Shown here: piece after piece, positions 53,713 through 62,666 of the stretch
How positions within the stretch are numbered: the stretch's first letter is position 1
How the letters are laid out: every line of letters starts with the position of its first letter
DNA from: Verrucomicrobiota bacterium
GTDB taxonomy: Bacteria; Verrucomicrobiota; Verrucomicrobiia; CAIQCK01
Direction: 5' to 3'
Assembly (NCBI GenBank): GCA_016222825.1
Contig: JACRQF010000027.1
Location: 1-63,437 of the forward strand
Length of the DNA: 63,437 nt
Position numbers and translations under genes: made by a program
Notes under the pieces: generated by a model
Database searches by the model: none
The model's input: the letters and a program-made list of their open reading frames with translations, nothing else
What the model was told of the DNA's origin: nothing

Positions 53713-53852
53713 CAAAGCATTTCGCCGGCATTCGCGAGGGGCTGGAGAAGACCAGCAAGGCATTCGACAACTCGCTCGGCTCGTATGAGCGCCGCGTTCG
53801 GCCGAGCGGCGAGAAGTTGATCAAGCTGTCCCGTAGGAACGTTCGAAAATAA
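53713..53852 (+). pseudogene. rmuC 3'-end fragment
   Basis: In the frame ending at 53852, HFAGIREGLEKT and ERRVRPSGEKLIKL align with the RmuC C-terminus (HFAAVHDGLEKT, ESRVRPSGDRLIKL). Nothing upstream of residue LAKHF matches RmuC. It is a remnant of a second, diverged rmuC copy or the displaced original 3' end. Confidence 0.7.
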
Positions 53853-53910
53853 CCCATCAGTTCACCGGCGGGAAACGGGAACGACAAGAAAGAAGAAGTC
53901 CCGTAGGGAC
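53828..53910. repeat. two copies of a GTCCCGTAGG(G/A)AC palindromic repeat
   Basis: GTCCCGTAGGAAC at 53828-53840 and GTCCCGTAGGGAC at 53898-53910. The second has a perfect 5-bp stem (GTCCC/GGGAC) with a GTA loop; the first has one mismatch. They are 70 bp apart, downstream of the rmuC fragment. Confidence 0.6.
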
Positions 53911-53935
53911 GACCGAATTGTTGACGATTGGACGG

Positions 53936-55267
53936 TCATCGGAAACACTTCCACAACTCCTCGGCGAAGAGGCGATGGCCGCGGTCGTCGGGGTGGTTGA
54001 TGGTGTTATGAAGGAGCGTCAGGTAGGGCAGTCCTTCCTTCCAGAGATGCTCCCAACGCGCCGCGGCGTCGGCGAGCGCGATGTGGTGCTCGTCGGCGAA
54101 CTCGCGCAGCGCGAGCACATAGGGCCGACGCTCCGCTTCGCGCATGCCCTTGAAGCCCATCATCCGCCACATCGTGAAGTGCGGCGTGATGAGGATCAGT
54201 TCCGCGCCGAGACCCTGCACGCGCTTGAGGATGTCGCTGTAAATTTCGTCCACCACCGCCGGTGTCATGCCGGCGTCATTGACGAACTCCAGCGTGACGA
54301 GGTCGGGTTTGGCGTCGGCGATGCGCTGCCACGTCACGCCCGTCTCCTGCCACGGTTTTCCGCGGTAGGGAAACTTGTCCGGGAAGAGCCACTGCCGGCT
54401 GTGTGAGCCGCCGGCGCTGGTGTTCTGCATCTCGATCTTCGCCTGCGGGAACCGCTCGCGCAGCCCGGCCGCGAAGACATCGGGGTAGCGGAACTCCGGT
54501 TTCGACGCGTTGCCGCCAGCGGTGACGGAATCGCCCCAGCAAACTATCTTCACGGGACCGCCGGCCTTGAGTTTCGCGAGCGTCTTTGGGATGCGGCCCG
54601 GCGTGGTGCGCGTGACGGCTTGCGCGGCGGTTTCGAGGATGGGGTAAATCTGGGCGGTGTTGGGCGCGGTGTCGCTGTAGTTGACGAAGACGTGGGCGAT
54701 AGCGAGGCAACCGGCGTCGGCAGCCGGCGGCACCGGCGCGCTGATGTGCGGCTCGCCGGATTTGAGCGACGCCTTGCCGTCGGCGGAGACTTGAATCGTG
54801 TCCATCCGCAGCAGCGAGTAGCGGTAGCTCGCGAAGACGGTGTCCTTGATGGTCACGCAACTATTCGTGCCGATGCCGACGTGGCCCCACGCGGTGTCGG
54901 CGAGGTAATCGTCACCGACCTTGAGCCGCGCGCCGCCTTTCGCGCGCCGAAGCTCCAGCGAGGCTGGCACGAGCGAGCCGCAGGCGTTCACGTCGCGCGC
55001 GCTGAGTGCCCGCAGCCGCGTGCCCTTGGCCCAACCGACGGGTTTGTCGGCGGAGAGTTTCAGTGGCTCGTCGGCGACCGTGAGCACCGGCGCCGGCGCG
55101 ACGGCGAGCGTGGCGGGCTGCGCGACTTTCACCGCGCGCGCACCAACGCGATATTCACCGGCCGGCACGAGCACAGCACTATCTCGAGCTGTGATCTCCG
55201 AGCCGGAGACGAACGCAGTCGGAACGATGGAGGCGATGAGAACAAACAAGAGACCGAGATGTTTCAT
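53936..55267 (-). CDS. secreted SGNH/GDSL-family hydrolase
   Basis: 443 residues with a signal peptide (LGLLFVLIASIVPTAFVSG). An N-terminal beta domain (about 25-215) precedes an SGNH esterase domain with Block I CWGDSVTAGG (catalytic Ser), Block II-like NTSAGGSHS, Block III EFVNDAG and a C-terminal HPDDRGH (Asp and His of the triad). It probably deacetylates or cleaves esters of polysaccharides. ATG 55267 is chosen; ATG 55279 is also in frame. It follows mscS by 21-22 bp on the same strand. Confidence 0.85.
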   Translation of the reverse strand: MKHLGLLFVLIASIVPTAFVSGSEITARDSAVLVPAGEYRVGARAVKVAQPATLAVAPAPVLTVADEPLKLSADKPVGWAKGTRLRALSARDVNACGSLVPASLELRRAKGGARLKVGDDYLADTAWGHVGIGTNSCVTIKDTVFASYRYSLLRMDTIQVSADGKASLKSGEPHISAPVPPAADAGCLAIAHVFVNYSDTAPNTAQIYPILETAAQAVTRTTPGRIPKTLAKLKAGGPVKIVCWGDSVTAGGNASKPEFRYPDVFAAGLRERFPQAKIEMQNTSAGGSHSRQWLFPDKFPYRGKPWQETGVTWQRIADAKPDLVTLEFVNDAGMTPAVVDEIYSDILKRVQGLGAELILITPHFTMWRMMGFKGMREAERRPYVLALREFADEHHIALADAAARWEHLWKEGLPYLTLLHNTINHPDDRGHRLFAEELWKCFR

Positions 55268-55288
55268 GCCAGATTTCATTTCAATGTT

Positions 55289-56818
55289 TCAGATGCTGAA
55301 GAAACGACGGATGCTGCGCAACAGGGTGGTGGCGTAGTCTTCGCGCCTCTTGGCGGCCCCGACTGTGCCTTCCTGCTGTTTGAAGAAGCCGCTTGTAGCG
55401 ATTTGGCGGTCGGCCATCAGCCGGCTCAGCGACTCGGCGATGGCTGGATTCTCCTGCAATACCGGCCCAAGCGCGTCCTTGCCGATCTCCAGCAGGCGGA
55501 GGTCGCTCTCGGCCACAACGGTCGCGTTGCGCGGCGCGCCGGTCAGCAGCGACATCTCGCCAAAAGTCTCGCCTGTCTTCAATGCGCCGGCAACCACTTC
55601 GCCGCCACCCTCACGGGTGATCTTCACCGAGGCTTGACCGCTGACGATCAGGAACAACGAATCGCCCTCGTCGCCTTTGCTGATGACGGTTTCGCCACGG
55701 CCGAAGCGCACCAACCGTCCGCGCCCGGCCAGCGCCACGATCTGGTCATGATCGAGCGGCTTGAACAGTTCCACTGCCCGCAGTGTGCGTTCGGCGTCGG
55801 CCCGCCGGCGTTGCTCGACGCTGTCCGTCACATCCGGCTGGTGCATGAACACGTCGCGAATGGGGAACGGGATGCTCATGCGCGCGCGCCGCAGCGCATA
55901 CCAGATGTTGGTCATCACGTCGCTGAGGATGTCGTCGGAAGCCGCGCGATTGTCCACCCAGAACTTGATTTCGTAGTTGATGGCGGAGTCGCCGAACTGC
56001 TTCAACCGGACGCGCGGCTCCTGCGGGAGCACGCCAGGCGTGTGTCGCACCGCCTGGCGCAGGACGTTCTTCACGTCGTTCGGCGCGGCGCCGTATTCGA
56101 CGCCGACGGAACACTTCAACGCGTGGACGCGGTCCGGGTAGTGGAAATTCGTGATGTTCTGCTTGGTGATATTGCCGTTGGGGATGATGAGGTAGTTGTT
56201 GTCCCGGGTGCGCAGGCGCGTCGCGCGCCAGTTGATCTCGATGACCTCGCCGTCCGTCTCGCCCACCCAAATCCAATCGCCGATATCGAATGGTTTCTCC
56301 ATGTTCAGCGCGATCCCGGCCACCACGTCGCCCAACAGATTCTGGAGCGCGAAGCCGAGCACGATGGCGACGATGCCCGAAGCGGTGATGAGCGTGCCAA
56401 GTTGTTGGCCGTAGACGAACTTCATCACGCAGAGAACTGCGGCGAGTAACAGCAGCGTCTTCGCGAGGTCGCGCAGCAGCTTGGGCACCTTGATCCGGCG
56501 TTTTTCCTCCAACGCAAATTGCCAGACAAACCGCGTCAGCACGTTGTTGGCCTGCAACGCCAGGAACACCGCCCACGCGCTGATGAGCGCATCGCGCAGT
56601 GACAGCATCCACGGCCCGTCGGTTCCGCCGCGAGCGTGATGAACGAACCACCCCGCCAGTGTCGCCGAGAGCACGGCGAAGACGTAGAAGGAAGAACCCA
56701 GCGGCACGCGCAATCGCTTCTTTGCCACATGCGCCGCTGCCAACAACACGCAGTAGGTCAACACACCGACGGTGATGTTGATCACCTCGTTCTCCACGTA
56801 TCTCCAAATCTCGTTCAT
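55289..56818 (-). CDS. MscS-family mechanosensitive channel with cyclic-nucleotide-binding domain
   Basis: 509 residues: several N-terminal helices, the MscS pore and beta domain (LGTLITASGIVAIVLGFALQNLLGDVVAGIAL, FDIGDWIWVG, IPNGNI-type loop) and a C-terminal CNB domain (about 345-470) with the phosphate-binding cassette FGEMSLLTGAPRNATVVA. Such chimeras are ligand-modulated channels in other bacteria. Its ATG overlaps the polB stop by ATGA (56815-56818), so it is translated with the polymerase gene, an unusual pairing. Confidence 0.9.
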   Translation of the reverse strand: MNEIWRYVENEVINITVGVLTYCVLLAAAHVAKKRLRVPLGSSFYVFAVLSATLAGWFVHHARGGTDGPWMLSLRDALISAWAVFLALQANNVLTRFVWQFALEEKRRIKVPKLLRDLAKTLLLLAAVLCVMKFVYGQQLGTLITASGIVAIVLGFALQNLLGDVVAGIALNMEKPFDIGDWIWVGETDGEVIEINWRATRLRTRDNNYLIIPNGNITKQNITNFHYPDRVHALKCSVGVEYGAAPNDVKNVLRQAVRHTPGVLPQEPRVRLKQFGDSAINYEIKFWVDNRAASDDILSDVMTNIWYALRRARMSIPFPIRDVFMHQPDVTDSVEQRRRADAERTLRAVELFKPLDHDQIVALAGRGRLVRFGRGETVISKGDEGDSLFLIVSGQASVKITREGGGEVVAGALKTGETFGEMSLLTGAPRNATVVAESDLRLLEIGKDALGPVLQENPAIAESLSRLMADRQIATSGFFKQQEGTVGAAKRREDYATTLLRSIRRFFSI

Positions 56819-59064
56819 GCGGGGATGAAACCAGAGAACTTTTTATAGAGTGCTACGAGTTTGTCCACATAATACTCGACGTTCTCGTCGCGCTGCTGCG
56901 GATCCCACTCGCTCGCGAGCTTGCACGCTTCGTAAGCGGTCACCTTCGCGGTGTCGCCAACGATGTAGAACGAAATCTGGTCGCCCGGCTGATACGGTTT
57001 GCCGCTCTTCACGGCCAGCTCGTAGGCGGCGGAGCGGTTGCGCCCGCCCTTGCCGGAGCCGGCGGTGATCTTCTTCTTATAAACGTCGAGCGAGTCGCTG
57101 AGCGTCTCGGTCTTCATGAACATCTCCACCGTCCAGCGCCGTTGCTCCAACGCGCTGCGGTATTCCTCCAGCTTGTCGAGGATTTCCTTGCGCCGACGCC
57201 CCTCCAACAGCAGCCGCAGCAGGTCCTCCATGAACTCGCGCTGGAACCGCTCCAGCCCGCGCGACTTCAACGCAGCGCCTTTGATCGTGACGCACCCCTC
57301 GTCGTCGAGCAGCGCGTAGTTCTTCATCTTGTAGCTGAACATCGCCCGGTAGCGCGCGTCGAACTCCACCTCGATGCCCTTCGGCAGCGTCGCGGTCAGT
57401 TCGTCGTCCAGCAGCTTCATCCCGCGCTCAGGGTCGGCGGCCACATCCTTCGGCGGCTGGAAGTAGATGCCGTCGGTGTCTATCTCGACGATGTGCGCGC
57501 CGCGTTGCCGCAACCACGCGATCATCGCCTGCAAGATCTCGCGCCCCTTCGCCGTCACCGCCGACGCCGCGTCGAAATCGCCGAAGTGCGCCTGCGCGAA
57601 GCCGAGGTAGCCGTAGAAACTGTTGATGACAATCTTGAACGTCTGCTGGAGGGCGTTGAAGTGATTGCGCGCCGCCGCGTCCTTCGCCTCGCGGAGCAGG
57701 GATTTGGCGCGCAGGCGGAAGTCGCGCAGTTCCGACAACAGCGACCGGAAGATGGCCAGTTCGTCGCGCTTCGGCACGATCTCGAACGCGAGCATCACAC
57801 TCGGATAAAGCGAGGCGACGTCGCAGTGCCAGACGTTCTCCGCCACGCCCTCGTGGAAAATGTCGGTGTAGCCGCCCTCGAACTGTCGCGCCTGTTGCGG
57901 CCGGGGCAGCGCCCGGCGTTGGTGGAGGTATTCGCGCACGAAGAGTGTGTCAATCTTCGTCGCATTGCCGCGCACGACGACGTCCTGGTAGCTGTAGGGG
58001 AACATCTGCGCCTGCACAAAGTAGCTGGGCGACAGCAACGTCGCCAGCGCCCGCGTTTCGCGCACGTCGTCGAGCGAGTAGCGCGCCAGCTTCTCCATCC
58101 CTGCCGCACCGGCGTCGGCCAGCTTCGGGATCTCTCTCGCGTCGAGATACGTCCGGTCCTTCGGCGCGAGGCCGAAATGCCGCGCCACGTCCTTGAGGCC
58201 GAAGCTCTCCAGTTCCCGCGTGCTCACGTCGTAGAACTGCACCAGCAGGAACGTGTCCACGATGTGCCGGCTGTAGATCTCGAACTTCGGGTAGTTGATC
58301 GTCCGCTCCGCGATCTGGACTCGCGACGGATACGAACTGAGCGCCGAGTCGTCGCGACCGAGCGCGAGCTTGACCTTGTGCCGCTTGGCGCGGGCGGCGA
58401 GGTAGGGCAGGTCGAACCTGAAGAGGTTGTGCCCCTCGATCACGTCGGGGTCGCGTTCGCGGACAACCTCGACGAGTTGGTGAAGCATCTTCTTCTCGTC
58501 GCCGGTGAGCGTCGCTTCCCACCCGGTGCTGTCGGAGAGCGAGATCAACAGGATTCGGTCCTCGGCGCGCTCGGCGCTGGAAAACTCGTAGCCCTCGCCG
58601 GTGTAGGTCTCGATGTCGAGTTGGAGCCGACGGAGTTGGTCGAGGCGCATGCCCTTGAACAACGTCTGGCCCGTCCGCATCAGGTGCTGCGCCACGGGGT
58701 TGTTGAGGAAGTAGAATGGCGCCTCAGGGCTGGCGGCGGTCGCACCGGTTTCGTCGAGCAGATGTTTACGCGCCGACTGGAAATCGGTCCAGGACCGAAA
58801 CGTCGCGAGCACGCGGAACTCGCCCGCGCCGTCGAGCGGCTCGATCTCTGCTTTACCGGGCCACGTGTTCAGGAAAGCCGCATCGGTGAGCCAGAGGAAC
58901 GGCTGGAACGTTTGCGCCACGCTCTTGAGCCGGTCGTCCTCACGCAGGAATACGCGCATGGCGCTGTCGTCGCCAGGCACCATTTCCACCGCCACGATGC
59001 CCTCCGTCCGGTTGCGCCCGAACAGCGTCTCGTTTCCGGCGAACGGCAGCGTCGCGTCGCTCAC
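56815..59064 (-). CDS. polB: family B DNA polymerase with 3'-5' exonuclease
   Basis: 749 residues from the GTG at 59064, whose GTGA overlaps the upstream stop. The exonuclease domain has D150-I-E152 (Exo I, LQLDIETYTG), GHNLFRFDLPY with Asp218 (Exo II) and YSLDDVRET (Exo III). The polymerase domain has DVASLYPSVM (motif A), NSFYGYLG (motif B) and EIDTDGIYF (motif C), all intact, so it should be active. It is similar in class to E. coli Pol II. The open frame continues upstream to 59280, but that part overlaps the previous gene and lacks similarity. Confidence 0.93.
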   Translation of the reverse strand: MSDATLPFAGNETLFGRNRTEGIVAVEMVPGDDSAMRVFLREDDRLKSVAQTFQPFLWLTDAAFLNTWPGKAEIEPLDGAGEFRVLATFRSWTDFQSARKHLLDETGATAASPEAPFYFLNNPVAQHLMRTGQTLFKGMRLDQLRRLQLDIETYTGEGYEFSSAERAEDRILLISLSDSTGWEATLTGDEKKMLHQLVEVVRERDPDVIEGHNLFRFDLPYLAARAKRHKVKLALGRDDSALSSYPSRVQIAERTINYPKFEIYSRHIVDTFLLVQFYDVSTRELESFGLKDVARHFGLAPKDRTYLDAREIPKLADAGAAGMEKLARYSLDDVRETRALATLLSPSYFVQAQMFPYSYQDVVVRGNATKIDTLFVREYLHQRRALPRPQQARQFEGGYTDIFHEGVAENVWHCDVASLYPSVMLAFEIVPKRDELAIFRSLLSELRDFRLRAKSLLREAKDAAARNHFNALQQTFKIVINSFYGYLGFAQAHFGDFDAASAVTAKGREILQAMIAWLRQRGAHIVEIDTDGIYFQPPKDVAADPERGMKLLDDELTATLPKGIEVEFDARYRAMFSYKMKNYALLDDEGCVTIKGAALKSRGLERFQREFMEDLLRLLLEGRRRKEILDKLEEYRSALEQRRWTVEMFMKTETLSDSLDVYKKKITAGSGKGGRNRSAAYELAVKSGKPYQPGDQISFYIVGDTAKVTAYEACKLASEWDPQQRDENVEYYVDKLVALYKKFSGFIPA

Positions 59065-59792
59065 GGTTTTGTCTCCTTCGGCGCCAGCAGCGCGCGGAAC
59101 TTCTTCATCATCACCGCGTCTTCGGGCGGCAGCGTGTCGAGCAGCTTCAGCACCTTGGCAGGATCGGCGGTGGCGGTTTCGCTGACCTGCACTGGCACAT
59201 TCACCACCTCGCCGAACCGCTGGTCCACCGTGGACGTGATGAACGGCAGGAACAGCAATGCGCAAATCCGCTGCATCCAACTATCCACCTTCACGAAGCC
59301 GTGCAGCTCGCACTCGATCACGCCGGGTTGCTTTTCCCGGTAGCGGAAGAGAATCACGGCGCTGCCTGACACCCGCTCGCCCCGCTTGTCCACGCCCTGC
59401 GCGAAGTAGAGCCGCTCGCCCGGCGTGTCCAGCAGCGGCCAGAGGTAACCGGCGGCGCCCTTGCGGTCGTCGGCGAAGTAGGCGCCATCCGGCCGCCGCT
59501 CGCTGCGATACTTGACGACCTTCAGCAGTTGCGCCGCGACGGAGCACTGGTCGAGGTGGTTGATGAGATACTCGAACACGTCGTATCGCGCGCGGACGGC
59601 CGGTTTCGGGAGGCGGACGTTGCGGTAAAACGTGTGGCCCGGCACGACCTGCCGCACGCGCGCCTGCGTTGCCGCGTCGAGCTTGTTAAAAGGGATGAGC
59701 GACTCCGGCTTCTCAGACGCGAGCGCAAGACCGGCCCCGGCGGTCAGCGCCACGGCCAGCAGGAGGCGCAGGCAGATCAGTCGCTTGCTCAT
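59061..59792 (-). CDS. secreted protein of unknown function
   Basis: 243 residues with a signal peptide (LICLRLLLAVALTAGAGLALA). A conserved-looking soluble domain follows with TFYRNVRLPKP, RYDVFEYLINHLDQCSVAAQLLKVVKY and QPGVIECELHGFVKVDSWMQRICALLF, and a Lys/Pro tail. No family was recognised. ATG 59792 is chosen because the signal peptide starts there; an upstream start at 59828 adds 12 residues. It opens the operon with polB and mscS. Confidence 0.7.
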   Translation of the reverse strand: MSKRLICLRLLLAVALTAGAGLALASEKPESLIPFNKLDAATQARVRQVVPGHTFYRNVRLPKPAVRARYDVFEYLINHLDQCSVAAQLLKVVKYRSERRPDGAYFADDRKGAAGYLWPLLDTPGERLYFAQGVDKRGERVSGSAVILFRYREKQPGVIECELHGFVKVDSWMQRICALLFLPFITSTVDQRFGEVVNVPVQVSETATADPAKVLKLLDTLPPEDAVMMKKFRALLAPKETKP

Positions 59793-59957
59793 GATGGTCA
59801 AGACACCACAGCGACCGGAGCGCGGCAAGAAGATTTGCAGGGTGAATTGATTTGTTGTCTGCGCCGCAAGTCCGTCCTATTCTGTCCGTCTGTTGTCGCA
59901 CGACGAAAGCGACACGATGCCACGAAACAATACCAAGCAATACGCAATACGGAAGCC

Positions 59958-61319
59958 ATGCCACAATTCGACATCACCCCCATTGCCGTTCCGAAAGTCT
60001 CCACCCGTTTCCGCCGCATCCGCACGAAGCTGCCCGTGCCGCAGTCGGTGCCGGTCCTCGAAGAAATGCGCCGGTTCGAGCCGCAGTCCATGCAGGGCAT
60101 GCCGCCCGTGGTCTGGAAGCGCGGCGACGGCGCGCTCGTCCAGGACTGGTGGGGCAACCAGTGGATTGACTGGTCCAGCGGCGTGCTTGTCACCAACGCC
60201 GGCCACGGTCGCAAGCCGATCGTGGACGCCGTCGTCAAACAGGCCAAGAGCGGCCTGCTCCACAACTATCTCTTCCCGCACAAGCTCCGTGGGCGGCTCG
60301 CGCGGATGCTCACCGAGCGAGCGCCGAAGGGGATGGACAAGTGTTTCCTGCTTTCCACCGGCAGCGAGGCCGTCGAGTGCGCCATCAAACTCTGCCGCAC
60401 GCGCGGCCGGCAGGCGGACCCGAAGAAACTCATCATGGTCAGCTTCGCGCGCGGGTTCCACGGTCGCACGCTCGGCGCGCAGCAAGCCGGCGGCATTCCC
60501 GGCCTCAAGTCGTGGATCGGCAACCTCGACCCCGGCTTCGTGCAGGTCGAGTTCCCCGACGGGTTCCGCTGCAAGGACACGAGCTTCGAGTTCTTCGAGA
60601 AACAACTCGCCAGCGCCGGCGTGGACCCGCGGTTTGTCTGCGGCGTCATTCTGGAGAGCTACCAGGGCGGCGGGGCGAGCTTCGCGCCGGTGGATTACAT
60701 GCAGAAGCTCCGCGCGTGGTGCGACAAGCACGGCGCGTTGCTGGTGTGCGACGAGGTGCAGGCGGGCTTCGGCCGCACCGGGAAATACTGGGCGTTCCAG
60801 CACTACGACGTGCGGCCCGATCTGATCTGCTGCGGCAAAGGCATCAGCAGCTCCCTGCCGGTCGCCTGCTTGCTTGGCAACGGCGGGGTGCTGGACATGT
60901 ATCCGCCCGGCTCGATGACCTCGACACACTCGGCCAACCCGATCTGTTGCGCCGCCGCCATCGCTAATCTTCAGCTTATCGACCGCGAGCGGCTCGTGCA
61001 GAATGCGAAGAAGATTGGCGACCGTCTCTTCGCCGGCCTCGCCAAGCTCCAGCAGGCGCATCCGGCCCGCATCGCGACCGTCCACGGCAAGGGCCTCGTT
61101 GCCGGCGTGCAGTGCGTCAAGCCCGGCGGCGAAGAACCCGACGGCGACCTCGCCTTCCGCGTCGTGGACCTCTGCTACAAGAAGGGCTTGCTGATGTTCG
61201 CGCCGGTCGGTTTCGGCGGAGCGACGGTGAAGATCGCCCCGCCGCTGGTCATCAGCGCTGCGCAACTCGACGAGAGCCTCGCCGTGCTGGCGGAGGCATT
61301 CGCCGAGGCGGCGCGGTGA
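59958..61319 (+). CDS. class III PLP-dependent aminotransferase
   Basis: 453 residues. The cofactor-binding pattern is clear: STGSEAVECAIKL, SFARGFHGRTLGAQQ, VCDEVQAGFGRTGKYWAF (DE motif), LICCGKGISSSLPVACLLG with the Schiff-base Lys, and TSTHSANPICCAAA. It belongs with 4-aminobutyrate/acetylornithine-type aminotransferases; the amino donor cannot be told. ATG 59958 follows a GGAAG stretch. An upstream open frame from 59529 is not coding. The gene is divergent from the secreted protein/polB unit. Confidence 0.9.
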   Translation: MPQFDITPIAVPKVSTRFRRIRTKLPVPQSVPVLEEMRRFEPQSMQGMPPVVWKRGDGALVQDWWGNQWIDWSSGVLVTNAGHGRKPIVDAVVKQAKSGLLHNYLFPHKLRGRLARMLTERAPKGMDKCFLLSTGSEAVECAIKLCRTRGRQADPKKLIMVSFARGFHGRTLGAQQAGGIPGLKSWIGNLDPGFVQVEFPDGFRCKDTSFEFFEKQLASAGVDPRFVCGVILESYQGGGASFAPVDYMQKLRAWCDKHGALLVCDEVQAGFGRTGKYWAFQHYDVRPDLICCGKGISSSLPVACLLGNGGVLDMYPPGSMTSTHSANPICCAAAIANLQLIDRERLVQNAKKIGDRLFAGLAKLQQAHPARIATVHGKGLVAGVQCVKPGGEEPDGDLAFRVVDLCYKKGLLMFAPVGFGGATVKIAPPLVISAAQLDESLAVLAEAFAEAAR

Positions 61320-61366
61320 CGCCGCGGAAGCCGCGGGTAATGGATCCGTCTTGTGCGGGAAACGAA

Positions 61367-61431
61367 GGTGGGGCTCGACTCCGTCGAGCCTCGGCTTTCC
61401 CAATGCAGGCTCGACGGAGTCTCGCCCCACC
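61367..61431. repeat. 25-bp inverted repeat (REP/MITE-like)
   Basis: Left arm 61367-61391 (begins GGTGGGGCTCGACTCC) and right arm 61407-61431 (ends GGAGTCTCGCCCCACC) are reverse complements at 23 of 25 positions, separated by 15 nt. It lies between the aminotransferase and glycosyltransferase genes and could also act as a terminator. Confidence 0.75.
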
Positions 61432-61504
61432 GTGAACGGACCCATTACAGCCACGGCGGGTTTCCGCTTGAGTTGGCCGCCGCGCGTCGCCTACCTTCGC
61501 GCCC

Positions 61505-62665
61505 ATGCGGGTGATGATTCTGACCAACTGCTACGCGCCGAACGTCGGCGGCGTGGAGACGCATTTGTCCGACCTGACGGCGTGGCTCGGCTCGCGGACG
61601 GACCTCGACGTGGACGTCGTCACCTACCAGCCGCTCACGACGCCCGTGAAAGCGCCGGCGTTCGAGCAACACGGCCGGTTGCGCATCCATCGCATCGCGT
61701 GGCCCGGCGGCGGCCTCTTCCACAAGCTGGAATCGAAACCGATCCTTCAGTTCCTCTACCTCGCGCCGCGGCTCTTTCTCGGCGGGCTGTTTCACATTTG
61801 CTTCCGCGCGCGGCCCGACGTGATCAACGCCCACGGCCTCGCCGCGATCTGGGCCGCGGGATGGCTGCGCCGGCTGCTCCGCGTGCCGGTGCTCGGCTGC
61901 CTCCACGCGGTCTATGCGTTTCCCGCCGGCTCGAAGACCGCGCAACGCATGGTGCGCGTCGCAAGCAGCGTGAGTCGGCTGCTGGCGCTCTCGGACGCGA
62001 GCGTGCGGCAGTTCGTCCAATACGGCCTGCCCGCCGAGCGCGCCGGGCGCTTCACCTACTGGGTGGACCAGACGCGCTTCCAGCCCGGCGACCGCGCGGC
62101 GGCGCGGCGTGAGCTGGGCTGGCCGGCGGAAACCTGCGTCTGCCTCTTCGTCGGGCGGCTCATCGCGATCAAGGGCGCGCGCGTGGTGATGGAGCTGGCG
62201 GAGACGATGCCCGGCCACCTTTTCGTCATCGCGGGCGAGGGACCGCTCGAAGCGGAATGCCGCGCCGCCGCCGCTCGCCTGCCTAACTTCCGCTTCCTCG
62301 GCCCCGTCCCGAACACGGAGCTTGTGAAATTCTACCAAGCCGCCGACATCGTGCTCGTGCCGTCGCAATACGAAGAGGGCTTCGGCCGCGTCGTCTGCGA
62401 GTCGCTCTCGTGCGGCACGCCCGTCGTGGCGGCGAACAAGGCGGGCTTGGTGGAAGCCGTGACCGGCTCTCCGGGACTGCTGGCTGTGCCGGAGCGCAGC
62501 CCGTTTGCGGAAGCGATTGGCACGTTGAGTGACCGGCTGCGCAGCGATCCCGACGTGCGCGCCGCCTGCCGCCGCTTCGCCGAGGAGCAGTTCAGCCTCC
62601 GCAACGCCGCCCAGATCGAGTCCGAACTGCGCGCGCTGGCGTCGCCGGCTCAGCCGCCTGCTTGA
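61505..62665 (+). CDS. family 4 glycosyltransferase
   Basis: 386 residues in a GT-B fold. The N-terminal part has the acceptor-side MILTNCYAPNVGGVETHLSDL; the C-terminal part carries LFVGRLIAIKGARVVMELAE, GEGPLEAECRAAA, FLGPVPNTELVKFYQAADIVLVPSQYEEGFGRVVCESLSCGTPVVA, with the E-x7-E donor-sugar motif. It transfers a sugar from a nucleotide donor, probably in envelope or exopolysaccharide synthesis. There is no signal peptide. It converges with the VWA gene, with only one base between stops. Confidence 0.92.
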   Translation: MRVMILTNCYAPNVGGVETHLSDLTAWLGSRTDLDVDVVTYQPLTTPVKAPAFEQHGRLRIHRIAWPGGGLFHKLESKPILQFLYLAPRLFLGGLFHICFRARPDVINAHGLAAIWAAGWLRRLLRVPVLGCLHAVYAFPAGSKTAQRMVRVASSVSRLLALSDASVRQFVQYGLPAERAGRFTYWVDQTRFQPGDRAAARRELGWPAETCVCLFVGRLIAIKGARVVMELAETMPGHLFVIAGEGPLEAECRAAAARLPNFRFLGPVPNTELVKFYQAADIVLVPSQYEEGFGRVVCESLSCGTPVVAANKAGLVEAVTGSPGLLAVPERSPFAEAIGTLSDRLRSDPDVRAACRRFAEEQFSLRNAAQIESELRALASPAQPPA

Positions 62666-62666
62666 A

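Noticed and set aside
57142..59343. Long open frame antisense to polB
   Set aside because: Same composition artefact; no motif, no signal, no ribosome-binding site, and polB has all catalytic motifs on the opposite strand.
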